The notes under the pieces are model-generated. The model did not search any database and was not told the origin of the DNA. It saw nothing but the letters and a program-made list of their open reading frames with translations. This document shows positions 25,618-34,691 of a stretch of DNA of 64,000 bases, piece by piece. How positions within the stretch are numbered: the first letter of the stretch is position 1; the number at the start of each line of letters is the position of its first letter. The translations under genes and the position numbers were made by a program. The DNA lies in the NCBI RefSeq assembly GCF_900184995.1, contig NZ_LT860098.1, positions 377,001 to 441,000 of the forward strand, read 5' to 3'. The stretch is from Konateibacter massiliensis (GTDB lineage: Bacteria > Bacillota > Clostridia > Lachnospirales > Lachnospiraceae).

Positions 25618-26619
25618 CTACAAAAAGATGCTTAACGCATGAACGAGCGCAAAGGTTACCGCTGCAATTCCCGTAAACCAGCCTATCGTTTTTGCCACAC
25701 TCACAGGTAGGTCACCTACGACCTTTCCTGTCTGGCCGTTCATCGCGAATATAAAATTCTTTCCTGCATAGCGATAGTTTAGTATCCATACCGGAAGAAG
25801 CACGTATTTTGCACTTCTCCTGTTCATGCTGATATTTTCATATAAAATAGAGGTCGTGGCATAGCCGCTTATTGTACCTCTCGCCGCTGCGGATGCATAG
25901 CCGCTGATACGTTTTTCGACCCTCTCCCCCAAATCCTTGTCTGTATAGGAGTATTTTTCTGATAAAAATCCAGAAAGATATGGCATCTCAAAAGGCTTTA
26001 AAGACTCGTAATTAAACGGCTCTAATTTATCCATAATACCATCTTCCATCTTTTCTGAAGCATCGGCGGGTACTCTGTTATATGTAGTAGCGACCTCGCG
26101 ATATACGTCGTAATGGTCTGTGTGAGTGTACTCGGTATCTCCCCTTCTCTCCACACGAACTCTCGTACAATCGGCTCTCAGAGAAACCTCCGTATCATAA
26201 TCATACAGCCAGAACGGCACATAGATTCCGCTTATTTTTTCAATTGTATTTCGGCTTACAAAGCTCTTCGGGGTAAGAAGACCCTTTCTGCACCACTTTA
26301 AATAGGCAGCCTTCGCTTCCTCTTTGCTTACAGAAAAAGGAATCACCATCGAGGGCCTTGCCTGTATAATCCTGTCTTCCATCAAGGTAGAGTTTCCGCA
26401 ATAGTTACAGAAGGTAGCTGTGGTTGTCATATCCGTAACCAACTCTGCGCCGCAGCTAGGGCAGTGATAGGACTTTACCTCCATCTGATCTTCCTGTTCC
26501 CTCGTCTCCATTTCATCCACACTTTTGATTGTCTGACAGTGAGGGCATACCAACTGCTGGCTTTCGCTGTCAAACACCATATTTGAGCCGCAATTTGGAC
26601 ATTTATATACTAAAACCAT
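25618..26619 (-). CDS. TFIIB-type zinc-ribbon membrane protein
   Basis: A 333-residue protein. Two CxxC...CxxC ribbons lie at the N terminus (KCPNCGSN...VCPHCQT at residues 8-34 and CPSCGAE...FCNYCGN at 53-76). A beta-rich region (IPFSVSKEEAKAAYLKW, then ISGIYVPFWLYDYDTE) follows, and the C-terminal 20 residues are hydrophobic. This family of clostridial and actinobacterial membrane-associated proteins is uncharacterised; names such as PriA-like derive only from the ribbons. It is co-transcribed with the TPM gene, suggesting both act at the membrane. Confidence 0.8.
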   Translation of the reverse strand: MVLVYKCPNCGSNMVFDSESQQLVCPHCQTIKSVDEMETREQEDQMEVKSYHCPSCGAELVTDMTTTATFCNYCGNSTLMEDRIIQARPSMVIPFSVSKEEAKAAYLKWCRKGLLTPKSFVSRNTIEKISGIYVPFWLYDYDTEVSLRADCTRVRVERRGDTEYTHTDHYDVYREVATTYNRVPADASEKMEDGIMDKLEPFNYESLKPFEMPYLSGFLSEKYSYTDKDLGERVEKRISGYASAAARGTISGYATTSILYENISMNRRSAKYVLLPVWILNYRYAGKNFIFAMNGQTGKVVGDLPVSVAKTIGWFTGIAAVTFALVHALSIFL

Positions 26620-27122
26620 AATTCATCTTATCCTTTCTTAGTCGCTCCTCAAAATCCGCTACATGAAATATATCATATTTTTACAACTTTTGCACTATCT
26701 TTTCTGTACTTGCCGTTACAGTTCAGCCATAAGGCTTCACTGTAACCAGTTACGCTCCAACCATAGGACTCGAACCGTAACCGCCTTCATTCATAGTTTA
26801 TTCATATAACATTCAAAAAACCTTTACTTCTCACTCATGAATTATTAATTTCTGTTTTATATACTTAATTCAAGGTTATTACTAAAACCACTAAATTTTA
26901 ATATATAATCTTTTTCATATTATATGCCAAGCGGAGTAATCTGCTTGGCATCCTCCCTTTTATCCCCCTTTTTTATTTCCCTCATTGGAAATCGATAGAA
27001 ATTTTTTATGATAGAATAAGTCACTTTGTGCCTAAATGCACGCAGCACATTCTTTGTTCCACAAGAATATTTACCCGCCCCAAAACATAAGCTTTATGGA
27101 ATATACTGCAAGGTGTTTTTTA
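26620..27122. other. Intergenic region, 503 bases, with hairpins
   Basis: Between the divergent zinc-ribbon gene and the symporter gene lie the GTTACAG hairpins (26715-26781), an AT-rich stretch that probably holds promoters, and a 9-bp hairpin ATGCCAAGC/GCTTGGCAT at 26924-26951. No gene is seen. Confidence 0.5.
26715..26781. repeat. Dispersed GTTACAG hairpin pair, copy 2
   Basis: GTTACAGT-AGCC and GGCT-ACTGTAAC form one interrupted stem around ATAA (26715-26746). A second weaker stem GTTACG/CGTAAC covers 26749-26781. The left arm recurs at 10308-10325. Confidence 0.6.
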
Positions 27123-28523
27123 ATGGAAACGCTTATCCTAAGCATTGATACGATAAACCAAATGCTAAACCGCTTTATTTGGGGTCCAGTTATGCTCGCC
27201 CTATTCCTCGGCATTGGGCTTATGTTTACAGTTCGCACGGGGTTTTTTCAGCTTTTTAAAATCAGGCTCTGGCTTGGCAACACTCTTTTTGCATGCTTTA
27301 AAAAAACGGATGCACGCAAAACAAAGGATAAGAACTCAATTTCCCAGTTTCAGGCACTTTGCACAGCTCTTGCCTCCACAATGGGTACCGGAAATATCGC
27401 AGGCGTTGCGACTGCCATAGCTGCCGGAGGACCCGGTACAATATTCTGGATGTGGCTGAGTGCTTTCCTCGGCATGATGACCGGCTTTGCAGAAAAAACC
27501 TTAGGTATCAAATACCGCTATAAAAATAAGGACGGTTTTTGGGTCGGAGGCGCCATGGTCTACATTGAAAGAGGACTGGGTCTCAAATGGCTTGCTGTTT
27601 TGTTTTCTATATTCTGTGCTTTTGCCTCTTTTGGTATCGGAAATATGGCTCAAATCAATTCCATTTCAAGCAGTCTGTATAATTCCTTTGACATTCCTCC
27701 AATTTGGACCGGAGTCGTGGTCGCATCTCTCGTCTCCCTCGTCATTATGGGCGGAATCAAACGAATTGCAAAGGTGACAGAAAAATTAGTACCCCTGATG
27801 TCTCTCCTGTACATGATTGGAGCATTTGCCGTGCTTGCAGCAAATGCAGATGCCATTCCGTCTGCTTTTTCCTTGATTATGAAAGAGGCATTTCAAGTCA
27901 AGTCGGTGGGAGGCGGCATTGCCGGCTACGGAGTTGCAACCGCAATGAGAATTGGTATCTCTCGCGGCGTCTTTTCCAATGAAGCCGGACTCGGCTCCTC
28001 CGTTATGGTACATTCCGCATCGGATGTAAAAGAGCCTGTCATCCAAGGAATGTGGGGGATGTTTGAGGTTTTTGCAGACACCTTGGTCGTATGTACCTTG
28101 ACAGCGCTTGTTATTCTAACCTCCGGCGTTTACAATATGGAAACCTATCTTGCCAACACAGCGGCAAATATTCCCAACTTGGACGGTGCTCCGCTGACTG
28201 CAAACTGCTTTTCTTCGGTTATCCCTTATGGTGCACAATTTGTTGCCGTCTCCATCCTGTGTTTTGCACTTGCAACCTTAATCGGCTGGTCGTATTACGG
28301 GGAGCGCGCCGTGGAATATCTCTTCGGAACAAAGGCAGTCTTTCCTTATAAGTTATGCTACGTTATCGTAATTGTGATTGGTTCTGTCGCTTCCATCCGT
28401 CTTGTATGGGAAATTTCCGATACCCTGAACGGCTTTATGGCGATTCCGAACCTGATTGCACTTGTCCTGCTATCCGGGGAAGTCGTACAATTGCTAAGGG
28501 ATTATTTAAAGAAACAACATTGA
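27123..28523 (+). CDS. Alanine/glycine:sodium symporter (AgcS family)
   Basis: A 466-residue transporter with about eleven membrane segments. The family signatures are STMGTGNIAGVATAIAAGGP in the second helix, MWLSAFLGMMTGFAEKTLG, and GISRGVFSNEAGLGSSVMVH near residue 280. It brings in alanine or glycine with sodium. I chose the ATG at 27123: AAGGTG lies seven bases before it and the protein then begins just before the first helix. An ATG at 27099 is possible; the frame to 27036 is not supported. Single-gene unit with its own terminator. Confidence 0.9.
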   Translation: METLILSIDTINQMLNRFIWGPVMLALFLGIGLMFTVRTGFFQLFKIRLWLGNTLFACFKKTDARKTKDKNSISQFQALCTALASTMGTGNIAGVATAIAAGGPGTIFWMWLSAFLGMMTGFAEKTLGIKYRYKNKDGFWVGGAMVYIERGLGLKWLAVLFSIFCAFASFGIGNMAQINSISSSLYNSFDIPPIWTGVVVASLVSLVIMGGIKRIAKVTEKLVPLMSLLYMIGAFAVLAANADAIPSAFSLIMKEAFQVKSVGGGIAGYGVATAMRIGISRGVFSNEAGLGSSVMVHSASDVKEPVIQGMWGMFEVFADTLVVCTLTALVILTSGVYNMETYLANTAANIPNLDGAPLTANCFSSVIPYGAQFVAVSILCFALATLIGWSYYGERAVEYLFGTKAVFPYKLCYVIVIVIGSVASIRLVWEISDTLNGFMAIPNLIALVLLSGEVVQLLRDYLKKQH

Positions 28524-28525
28524 TT

Positions 28526-28566
28526 AAGGGCTGGTGCAAAGCGTGTGCACCAGCCCTTCTTATTTT
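28526..28566 (+). terminator. Terminator of the symporter gene
   Basis: A perfect 13-bp stem (AAGGGCTGGTGCA with TGCACCAGCCCTT) and a 7-base loop are followed by CTTATTTT. Confidence 0.9.
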
Positions 28567-28577
28567 GTCCCTGCCTT

Positions 28578-30113
28578 CTATTTAGAGTGACTTGCAAGCC
28601 ATTCAAAAATAGTAAGCTCATTTCCATCAATCGTTTCTTTACACTCATTGTTTAATGTGTAAATCCAGGACCAATGTCCCATATATTCATATGGCTCTGT
28701 TGTAGAGTCCGTTTTAAAATACTTTCCTGTTGTATCCACAACATTATCCCACAGGGTATAATGCGCATCGGCTGCCCCTGCTTGCGTAAGCTGTTTATAG
28801 ATTGCATTTGTATAATCATCAAGTGCAACCGGCTCACCGCTTTCATCTAAAGAAAAGTTATAGGTCATCGTTGTATAGTCCATCTCTCCCGCATAAACCG
28901 GAACAGTTCCATCGGTCTTTGCATGTGTAAACCAGATCGGTACATCCTTGATTGCCTCAATTTTTTCCGCTGTAAGCCATTTTGCTGAGTATGCTTCACA
29001 GATTGGATATGCTGCCGCAAAATAGTCCGGATAATTAATAATCATATTCACGGTCATATAACCTCCATTTGAGCAGCCTCCGATGTAAATCCTATTTGTG
29101 TCAATTTCAGGATGGCTTTCTACATATTCTTCAATCAATCCCATCAGCGCTTCTGTGTAATAAGATTTCCCGTCACTTTTTTCCACCTTATCATTCCAGG
29201 TTTCCGTTCCGTCATAATCCATCCACATCGTCGTACACTGAGGCACCAGTACATAGGCTCCCGTTTCACCAAAACAAGTCTGAATTTCTTCTGTCGCCAG
29301 ATTTACCACCTTATTTCCATATATGGCAATGAGAGGATTTTCCCCCGCCTCTCCTAAGCCATGAAGCCAGATGATTAGTGGATTGCTTCCTTCCTCGCTT
29401 GAAGCTGCTTTCGGTGTAAAGGAAGCATATTTTAGTGTGATATCATCCTTTGTGTAGGTACCTGTCAGGTCAAACACATCCGCAATCAAATTTTTATTGC
29501 TCGCGTAGCCGTTTTTATCGGTGACAGTCATCTCTACTGTGTTTCCTGCGTTTGTTTTCAGCTCATTGCTTTTTACAAGCTCCACAACATAGCTTGTATC
29601 GACATACACGTTATGATTTGTCAACATATTGTAATAAAGAGGAGAGCCTTCCGATAGGTTTGCACCAACCTGCATCTCAAGTGTGAGGTAGGTGCTGTCC
29701 TCCGTCTTATTGCCCTCTGCATCGGAAGCATATGCTGCCGTCACAACGCGCTTTGCCGTCTCTTCTGTAAGCTCTGTATCCGTCGTCATTGTCTCCATAT
29801 TAGCCGCATAGTATTCTTTCACTGCGGACACCGAAAAAGTGTCAGTCGTCAAGCCCGAAGTATCCATTACCTCACCCATGTCAAGCACTACCTTCGTGAT
29901 GGCAGGTCCCCAATCAAATCCTTCCGTCACAGTAGTATATTTTACATCGGATAGGTTGTAAACTTCTGCATTTTCTCCGCTTGCATTCTCCTTGCCTGTC
30001 TCTTCTGCTGTAGCCGCATCGCTTCCACTCGTCTCTGTCGCACTATTTTGGCTGCTGCACCCCGCAAGTACTGCCGTCATGGCAAGTACCAATACTAAAC
30101 CTATTTTTTTCAT
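28578..30113 (-). CDS. Lipoprotein alpha/beta-hydrolase with Ig-like N-terminal domain (PHB-depolymerase/esterase type)
   Basis: A 511-residue exported lipoprotein: signal peptide with lipobox VLAGC (Cys19), a Ser/Thr/Glu linker, then a domain (about 50-215) resembling the Ig-like N-terminal domain of EstA-type esterases. An alpha/beta-hydrolase follows (about 225-510) with nucleophile motif GGCSNGG, Asp in HAKTDGTVPV and His in MGHWSW. It should cleave esters on plant or dietary substrates at the cell surface. A second lipoprotein esterase gene precedes it by 62 bases, so the two likely act together. Substrate unknown. Confidence 0.83.
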   Translation of the reverse strand: MKKIGLVLVLAMTAVLAGCSSQNSATETSGSDAATAEETGKENASGENAEVYNLSDVKYTTVTEGFDWGPAITKVVLDMGEVMDTSGLTTDTFSVSAVKEYYAANMETMTTDTELTEETAKRVVTAAYASDAEGNKTEDSTYLTLEMQVGANLSEGSPLYYNMLTNHNVYVDTSYVVELVKSNELKTNAGNTVEMTVTDKNGYASNKNLIADVFDLTGTYTKDDITLKYASFTPKAASSEEGSNPLIIWLHGLGEAGENPLIAIYGNKVVNLATEEIQTCFGETGAYVLVPQCTTMWMDYDGTETWNDKVEKSDGKSYYTEALMGLIEEYVESHPEIDTNRIYIGGCSNGGYMTVNMIINYPDYFAAAYPICEAYSAKWLTAEKIEAIKDVPIWFTHAKTDGTVPVYAGEMDYTTMTYNFSLDESGEPVALDDYTNAIYKQLTQAGAADAHYTLWDNVVDTTGKYFKTDSTTEPYEYMGHWSWIYTLNNECKETIDGNELTIFEWLASHSK

Positions 30114-30175
30114 ATTCCTTCTCCTTCAAAATTAATTATTTGTAACTGTTTCATACCTTCTTAAATATAATTATT

Positions 30176-31954
30176 TTACTCTGCCCATAAGCTTACATTA
30201 TCAAAGTGTTCATCAAGCTTTCCGCTAAACCAGCGTCCGTTTAATACCTGCTGGATAATCGTGGTTTTTGCTTCTTCTGATATCGTATTGTTCTGCTCCA
30301 TCTGGCTTATCACGTCATCATAGGAAATGGTGCGGTCCTGCATTTCGATCTTTGCCTTCTCCTTATCCGCATCTAAAACAAGTGTTTTTCCTGCTTCCTC
30401 CTTTGACCATGCTTCCCATTCTGTCAAACCTTCGCCATTCGGATCACCACTTCTGAGGAAGTTCGCAAGACAAGCTCTAAACTGTTTTCCTAAATCCTGC
30501 GCACCTTCTGATGCATATTGATCCGGGAACATTGCCTGATAGGTCTTGTTGTTTGTGTCTATAAACGGAACAAAAATACCGTGAAATGCACCTAGATTTG
30601 CCATATCCCCGACTACCTCAGCATCGTCCCCCCATGGAACCGCACAGGTATAAATGGCTGCCTTGTAATTATCTCCCATAATTTGTGCTGAATCTTGTGC
30701 ATTTACCAGCTCATATAGCAGACTTCCATACTTTTTGGCAAAGGTATACTCCGCAAACTTCGTCTCGTCAGTAAACAAAGAACCATCCCCATAAGCCTCT
30801 GCAAAATAGCTGTCCCCCAATGCAAAGAAAGAAAATTCTGATGTTCCGGTAAGCATTAACAGCGGCACAGAGTTGTATGCCGTTATTTCGAAGCCTTCTT
30901 TCGGTATGACCGTTCCATCTGTATACAGATGCGGAAATACACTCATACGAATTCCTGCATTGGTCATAACCTTGGTCAAGCGCTCCGCCGACAAGCTGTA
31001 CAGATAATCCGCTACCTCAGTATCCTCAGATTCAAGCCATGCCTTCGCCTCTTCCTCTGTCGCCTTCATTCCATCCTCCACTGCAAGCGGTGCCAAAGCC
31101 TTTGCAATCGTCTTAACACTCGCATCCGTGTCCGCCAATGTCATCCCTCCGCTGAAGGAAATCGCTTTGTCAAATTTTCCTTCAAACAACGGGGAAATCA
31201 AAAGTGCCATTACATCTCGTCCGCCTGCCGAGAAACCGGATACTGTAACGTTTTCTGCATCACCGCCAAATTCTCCAATATTCTCCCTTACCCAATCGAG
31301 AGATTTTGCAATATCAAGCAGTGTATAGTTTCCTGAAGCCTCACTTGTATCGTCTGACTTTAGCGCCGGAAGACAGTTAAAACCAAATACACCCAGGCGA
31401 TAATTTAAAGATATAAATATGCAGTTAGCATCATTTGCCAATGTCTCACCGGATACCTCCAGCGATGTACCCGACTGGTTATTTCCCCCATGGATATAAA
31501 CCACTACCGGCAATCCCGTCTCCTCTGTGTTTGGTCTATAAATATCAAGATTTAAACAGTCCTCGCTGCCTGTTACTTCCCCATTTGATACCTGCATACC
31601 AAGATTTCCGCCAGTTGATGCATCAAATGGCTCTGCCCAAGTGTCCGGGTCCTGTGGCGCCTTCCATCTCAATTCTCCGACAGGTGCCTTTGCATACGGA
31701 ACTCCCATCCACTCTAATGTCTGATTTTCCTCATCTATATAACCCTGCACCGGACCAAACTTTGTCTCGCGAAGCGTTGCATCCTCTGCTGTCTCCTCTG
31801 CTGTCTCCTCTGCTATGCTATCACTTGTCTCTGTACTTTGCTCCACTGTGCTTTCAGACACTTCACTTGTCTGTGTCTTGTTTTGAGTGCACCCTGACAT
31901 AACTGCCGCCGCTGTCGCTACACACAGCAACCCCTTTAATAAGTTCTTTTTGAT
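30176..31954 (-). CDS. Type B carboxylesterase lipoprotein, apparent AUC start
   Basis: A type B carboxylesterase of about 590 residues. It has the family start TKFGPVQGYIDEENQTLEWMGVPYA, GSEDCLNLDIYRP, the oxyanion YIHGGNN, the nucleophile GFSAGGRD, and a later GAFHGIFVPF that carries the His. A signal and lipobox (AAAVMSGC) place it on the outer membrane face. The best ribosome site, AAAGGAGG, is six bases before an ATC codon at 31952-31954, from which the protein reads xKKNLLKGLLCVATA, a normal lipoprotein signal. The next usable codon is TTG at 31930, with no spaced site and a truncated signal. I therefore place the start at ATC, with caution. Confidence 0.8.
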   Translation of the reverse strand: MKKNLLKGLLCVATAAAVMSGCTQNKTQTSEVSESTVEQSTETSDSIAEETAEETAEDATLRETKFGPVQGYIDEENQTLEWMGVPYAKAPVGELRWKAPQDPDTWAEPFDASTGGNLGMQVSNGEVTGSEDCLNLDIYRPNTEETGLPVVVYIHGGNNQSGTSLEVSGETLANDANCIFISLNYRLGVFGFNCLPALKSDDTSEASGNYTLLDIAKSLDWVRENIGEFGGDAENVTVSGFSAGGRDVMALLISPLFEGKFDKAISFSGGMTLADTDASVKTIAKALAPLAVEDGMKATEEEAKAWLESEDTEVADYLYSLSAERLTKVMTNAGIRMSVFPHLYTDGTVIPKEGFEITAYNSVPLLMLTGTSEFSFFALGDSYFAEAYGDGSLFTDETKFAEYTFAKKYGSLLYELVNAQDSAQIMGDNYKAAIYTCAVPWGDDAEVVGDMANLGAFHGIFVPFIDTNNKTYQAMFPDQYASEGAQDLGKQFRACLANFLRSGDPNGEGLTEWEAWSKEEAGKTLVLDADKEKAKIEMQDRTISYDDVISQMEQNNTISEEAKTTIIQQVLNGRWFSGKLDEHFDNVSLWAE

Positions 31955-32150
31955 ATAAATCCTCCTTTAATCGTTCTTCTCCTTCTACCTATAAAACTAA
32001 GTCTGTCCCTCCCTTCTTTCGATTGGCAAAAACTAAAAAGAATGTGACTTGGCACATTCTCGCGCCGAGCGCCGTCTGTACAGCCGACATTTTCTTTTCG
32101 CACAAGTGCGCATAATAGTTTTCATTTCATAGAAATTTTATGAAATAAAA

Positions 32151-32194
32151 AAACCTAAGTTATCCCCAGATTTCTCTAGTGATAACTTAGGTTT
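32151..32194 (-). terminator. Strong hairpin with minus-strand U-tract
   Basis: AAACCTAAGTTATC and GATAACTTAGGTTT form a 14-bp perfect stem with a 16-base loop. On the minus strand it is followed by TTTTATTTC. It lies 200 bases past the aldolase terminator, so it may end another, unseen small transcript or act as a backup. Confidence 0.65.
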
Positions 32195-32405
32195 TGCCTG
32201 CATAACCAGTAACAACCCCAATACATTTTCGTATTTTTAACCAAATTATTACTTGTTATTTTAATTCTTTTCCGTCATTTTGTCAACATCATTTCTTAAA
32301 TTCTTTTATTTCAAACTTTATATTCGTCATTTTATATATTTTCCAGCTTTTATTTGTCAAATCCTTTAACTATTTTCCCCTGTGTACTAAAAATTATTAA
32401 GAAAA

Positions 32406-32431
32406 ATGAGGCTATCTCACGATAGCCTCAT
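32406..32431 (-). terminator. Terminator of fba
   Basis: ATGAGGCTATC and GATAGCCTCAT pair around TCAC; on the minus strand TTTTTC follows. It lies 15 bases after the fba stop codon. Confidence 0.88.
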
Positions 32432-32445
32432 TCATTTTATTCTTT

Positions 32446-33309
32446 TTATGCTTTTCCAACAGAACCGAATAATTCCATTTTCTCAATTACTGTTGCTTTG
32501 ATTGCTTCTGTACCAGGAGCTAAAAGCTTACGTGGGTCAAAGCCTTTTCCTGATAAGTCTTTTCCAGCTTCAATATATTTACGTGTTGCTTCTGCAAAAG
32601 TAAGCTGACATTCTGTATTTACATTGATTTTTGCAACTCCAAGAGAGATTGCTTCTTTAATCATATCTTCCGGGATACCTGTACCGCCGTGAAGTACTAA
32701 TGGCATTTCTCCTGTTAATTCCTGAATTTTTGCTAATACATCGAAGTTTAAACCTGTCCAGTTTTCAGGGTATTTTCCGTGGATATTTCCGATTCCTGCT
32801 GCAAGCATTGTTACTCCAAGGTCAGCAATTGCTTTACACTCGTTCGGATCTGCCACTTCACCGTTTCCGATTACGCCGTCTTCTTCTCCGCCGATAGAAC
32901 CAACCTCTGCCTCGATGGACATTCCTTTTTCTTCACAGATTTTAACTAACTCAGTAGTCTTCTCAATGTTTTCTGCGATTGGATAGTGGGAACCATCAAA
33001 CATAATGGATGAAAATCCTGCCTCGATACACTTCATACAACCTTCAAAACCGCCGTGATCCAAATGAAGTGCTACCGGTACCGTAATGTTCAATTCTTCC
33101 ATCATTCCATTTACCATGGCAACTACAGTTTTATATCCTGTCATATATTTTCCCGCACCTTCTGATACACCTAAGATAACCGGGGATTTTTTCTCCTCTG
33201 CTGCCATTAAAACTGCTTTTGTCCACTCTAAGTTGTTAATGTTGAACTGACCAACTGCATATTTTCCTGCTTTTGCTTTTTGAAGCATTTCTTTCGCTGA
33301 TACTAACAT
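32446..33309 (-). CDS. fba: Class II fructose-1,6-bisphosphate aldolase
   Basis: A 287-residue class II aldolase. Zinc-binding HLDHGG lies near residue 80, the phosphate-binding and metal segment GGTGIPEDMIKEAISLGVAKINVNTE near 209-234 includes conserved Asn, and MFDGSHYPIAEN near 100 is typical. It splits fructose-1,6-bisphosphate into DHAP and glyceraldehyde-3-phosphate in glycolysis. I chose the ATG at 33309 with GGAGG nine bases upstream; the longer frame starts inside that site. It has its own promoter (33397) and terminator (32406). Confidence 0.95.
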   Translation of the reverse strand: MLVSAKEMLQKAKAGKYAVGQFNINNLEWTKAVLMAAEEKKSPVILGVSEGAGKYMTGYKTVVAMVNGMMEELNITVPVALHLDHGGFEGCMKCIEAGFSSIMFDGSHYPIAENIEKTTELVKICEEKGMSIEAEVGSIGGEEDGVIGNGEVADPNECKAIADLGVTMLAAGIGNIHGKYPENWTGLNFDVLAKIQELTGEMPLVLHGGTGIPEDMIKEAISLGVAKINVNTECQLTFAEATRKYIEAGKDLSGKGFDPRKLLAPGTEAIKATVIEKMELFGSVGKA

Positions 33310-33396
33310 AATCCTTACCTCCATTTATTATAATTTATAGGGTACGAATGCGCTGATGTGCATTCCTACACCTGTAGTGACCCTATTACCAAAAAT

Positions 33397-33425
33397 ATTA
33401 TACCTCATTTTAATAAAAATGAAAA
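33397..33425 (-). promoter_or_regulatory. Predicted sigma-A promoter of fba
   Basis: On the minus strand TTTTCA and a perfect TATAAT are 17 bases apart, 88 bases before the fba ATG. The -35 matches the consensus at four of six positions. Confidence 0.6.
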
Positions 33426-33459
33426 CCTTTTAATTGTTAAATTTTTCACCTTCTCGACA

Positions 33460-34395
33460 TTATTCTTCTGCTTCGCTGTTTTGCTGAATCAGAAGAGGTT
33501 TGTCAAGGTCCACCTTAATCTGCAGAGCCTGCTTATTATTGACGATAATACATTGCTTATGGTCACCGCCGAATTCTCCGTCCAATGTCCACGGAACAGC
33601 TTCGTCACAGGTTATAACTACCTTATCCGTCTTATAGGAATAAATATATTTTGTATCCAGCTCTTCAATCAGAAGAGTGGCAATAATCTCTTGAAGCTCA
33701 ATGGGATTATTCGGCTTTTTAATAAAAGCTGCCTCAAACAAACCGTCATCCAGTAATATGTTTTTTGAGGTCATATGCTTAAAGCCTCCTACTGAAATTG
33801 AATTGGTAACCATTCCGAAAATAAATTCGTCCTCAATTACCTCACCGTTGCACTCAATCTTCATCACATAGGATCTTATGGAATTGAGACGTTTTACGCC
33901 CTCCAGCAGATAAGCTGCATGTCCCAATATATTTTTTACCTCCTGCCTCGTCTGATAGGATACCTCTGTAAAAATACCAAACGCAGCAATATAAACAAAA
34001 CTATCTTTATTAAAGCTTCCGATGTCGCTTAAGAAATAATCCTCTCCGACCGCTACCTCTGCCGCACGCAGCATATTTTTCGGTATCCTTAAGCTGTTGG
34101 CAAAATCATTGGTGCTTCCTGCCGGAATATATCCAAGCGGAAGCCTCTCGTTTCTCTGCATCATTCCGGAAACAACCTGATCAAGTGTCCCATCTCCTCC
34201 GCTGCACACTACAATGTCATACGTACCCTCCGGCAAATCTCTTGTAATCTCCATAGCATCCTTCCCGCTCTGGGTTGGATAAACAGTGACTTCATAATTT
34301 TTTTTGGTGAATATATCCAATATATCCACCAGCTTATTTTTAATCAGAGCTTTGCCTGCATGAGGGTTAAAGATAAACATCATTTTCTTCTTCAT
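33460..34395 (-). CDS. Diacylglycerol kinase catalytic-domain family lipid kinase (YegS/DagK-like)
   Basis: A 311-residue protein with the DAGK fold: start FIFNPHAGKAL, the nucleotide loop VVCSGGDGTLDQVVSG near residues 62-77, and GYIPAGSTNDFANSL near 89-103. The C-terminal beta-rich half includes DGLFEAAFIKKP and PWTLDGEFGG. It phosphorylates diacylglycerol or a related lipid, recycling lipid from teichoic acid synthesis. It ends the housekeeping operon that includes the HPr-like and whiA genes, 29 bases after the former. Confidence 0.88.
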   Translation of the reverse strand: MKKKMMFIFNPHAGKALIKNKLVDILDIFTKKNYEVTVYPTQSGKDAMEITRDLPEGTYDIVVCSGGDGTLDQVVSGMMQRNERLPLGYIPAGSTNDFANSLRIPKNMLRAAEVAVGEDYFLSDIGSFNKDSFVYIAAFGIFTEVSYQTRQEVKNILGHAAYLLEGVKRLNSIRSYVMKIECNGEVIEDEFIFGMVTNSISVGGFKHMTSKNILLDDGLFEAAFIKKPNNPIELQEIIATLLIEELDTKYIYSYKTDKVVITCDEAVPWTLDGEFGGDHKQCIIVNNKQALQIKVDLDKPLLIQQNSEAEE

Positions 34396-34424
34396 TCATG
34401 CACCCCTATCACCATACAGGAAAC

Positions 34425-34691
34425 TTATTTCTTTTCATCGCTTGCGCTTAAATATCTCTCTATGTCTGAAATTGCCTCTTTTTCGTCTGCTCCCTCTGCG
34501 GATACCACTACGGATTCGCCTGCTGCCAAGCTCAAAGTCATCATACCCATGATACTCTTTGCGTTTACCTTTTTCTCTCCAAATTCAACATAGATTTCAC
34601 TTTTATACTGGCTTGCAACCTGCACTAATAAAGCTACCGGTCTTGCCTCCAGTCCTGATGGAATTTTGATTGTGATTGGTTTCTTTGTCAT
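34425..34691 (-). CDS. HPr-family protein lacking the active-site His (Crh-like)
   Basis: An 88-residue HPr-fold protein. Position 15, the phosphorylated His in HPr (GLHARP), is Glu here (GLEARP), while the regulatory Ser46 in KSIMG is kept. Bacillus Crh has Gln15 and Ser46, so this protein should not carry sugar-transport phosphate but could be phosphorylated by HPr kinase, whose gene is five genes upstream in the same run, and act in carbon catabolite control. It overlaps whiA by 4 bases (ATGA), as Crh-type genes often follow whiA. A separate true HPr must be elsewhere. Confidence 0.88.
   Translation of the reverse strand: MTKKPITIKIPSGLEARPVALLVQVASQYKSEIYVEFGEKKVNAKSIMGMMTLSLAAGESVVVSAEGADEKEAISDIERYLSASDEKK

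Larger units (their letters stand above)
31955..32445. other. Intergenic region, 491 bases, repeat-rich
   Basis: The region holds three structured pieces: AGAATGTG/CACATTCT at 32039-32060, a GCGCACTTGTGC-like unit near 32100-32112, and the AAACCTAAGTTATC hairpin at 32151-32194. The rest is T-rich on this strand and probably carries the esterase operon promoter. The aldolase terminator is at 32406. No gene seen. Confidence 0.5.
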
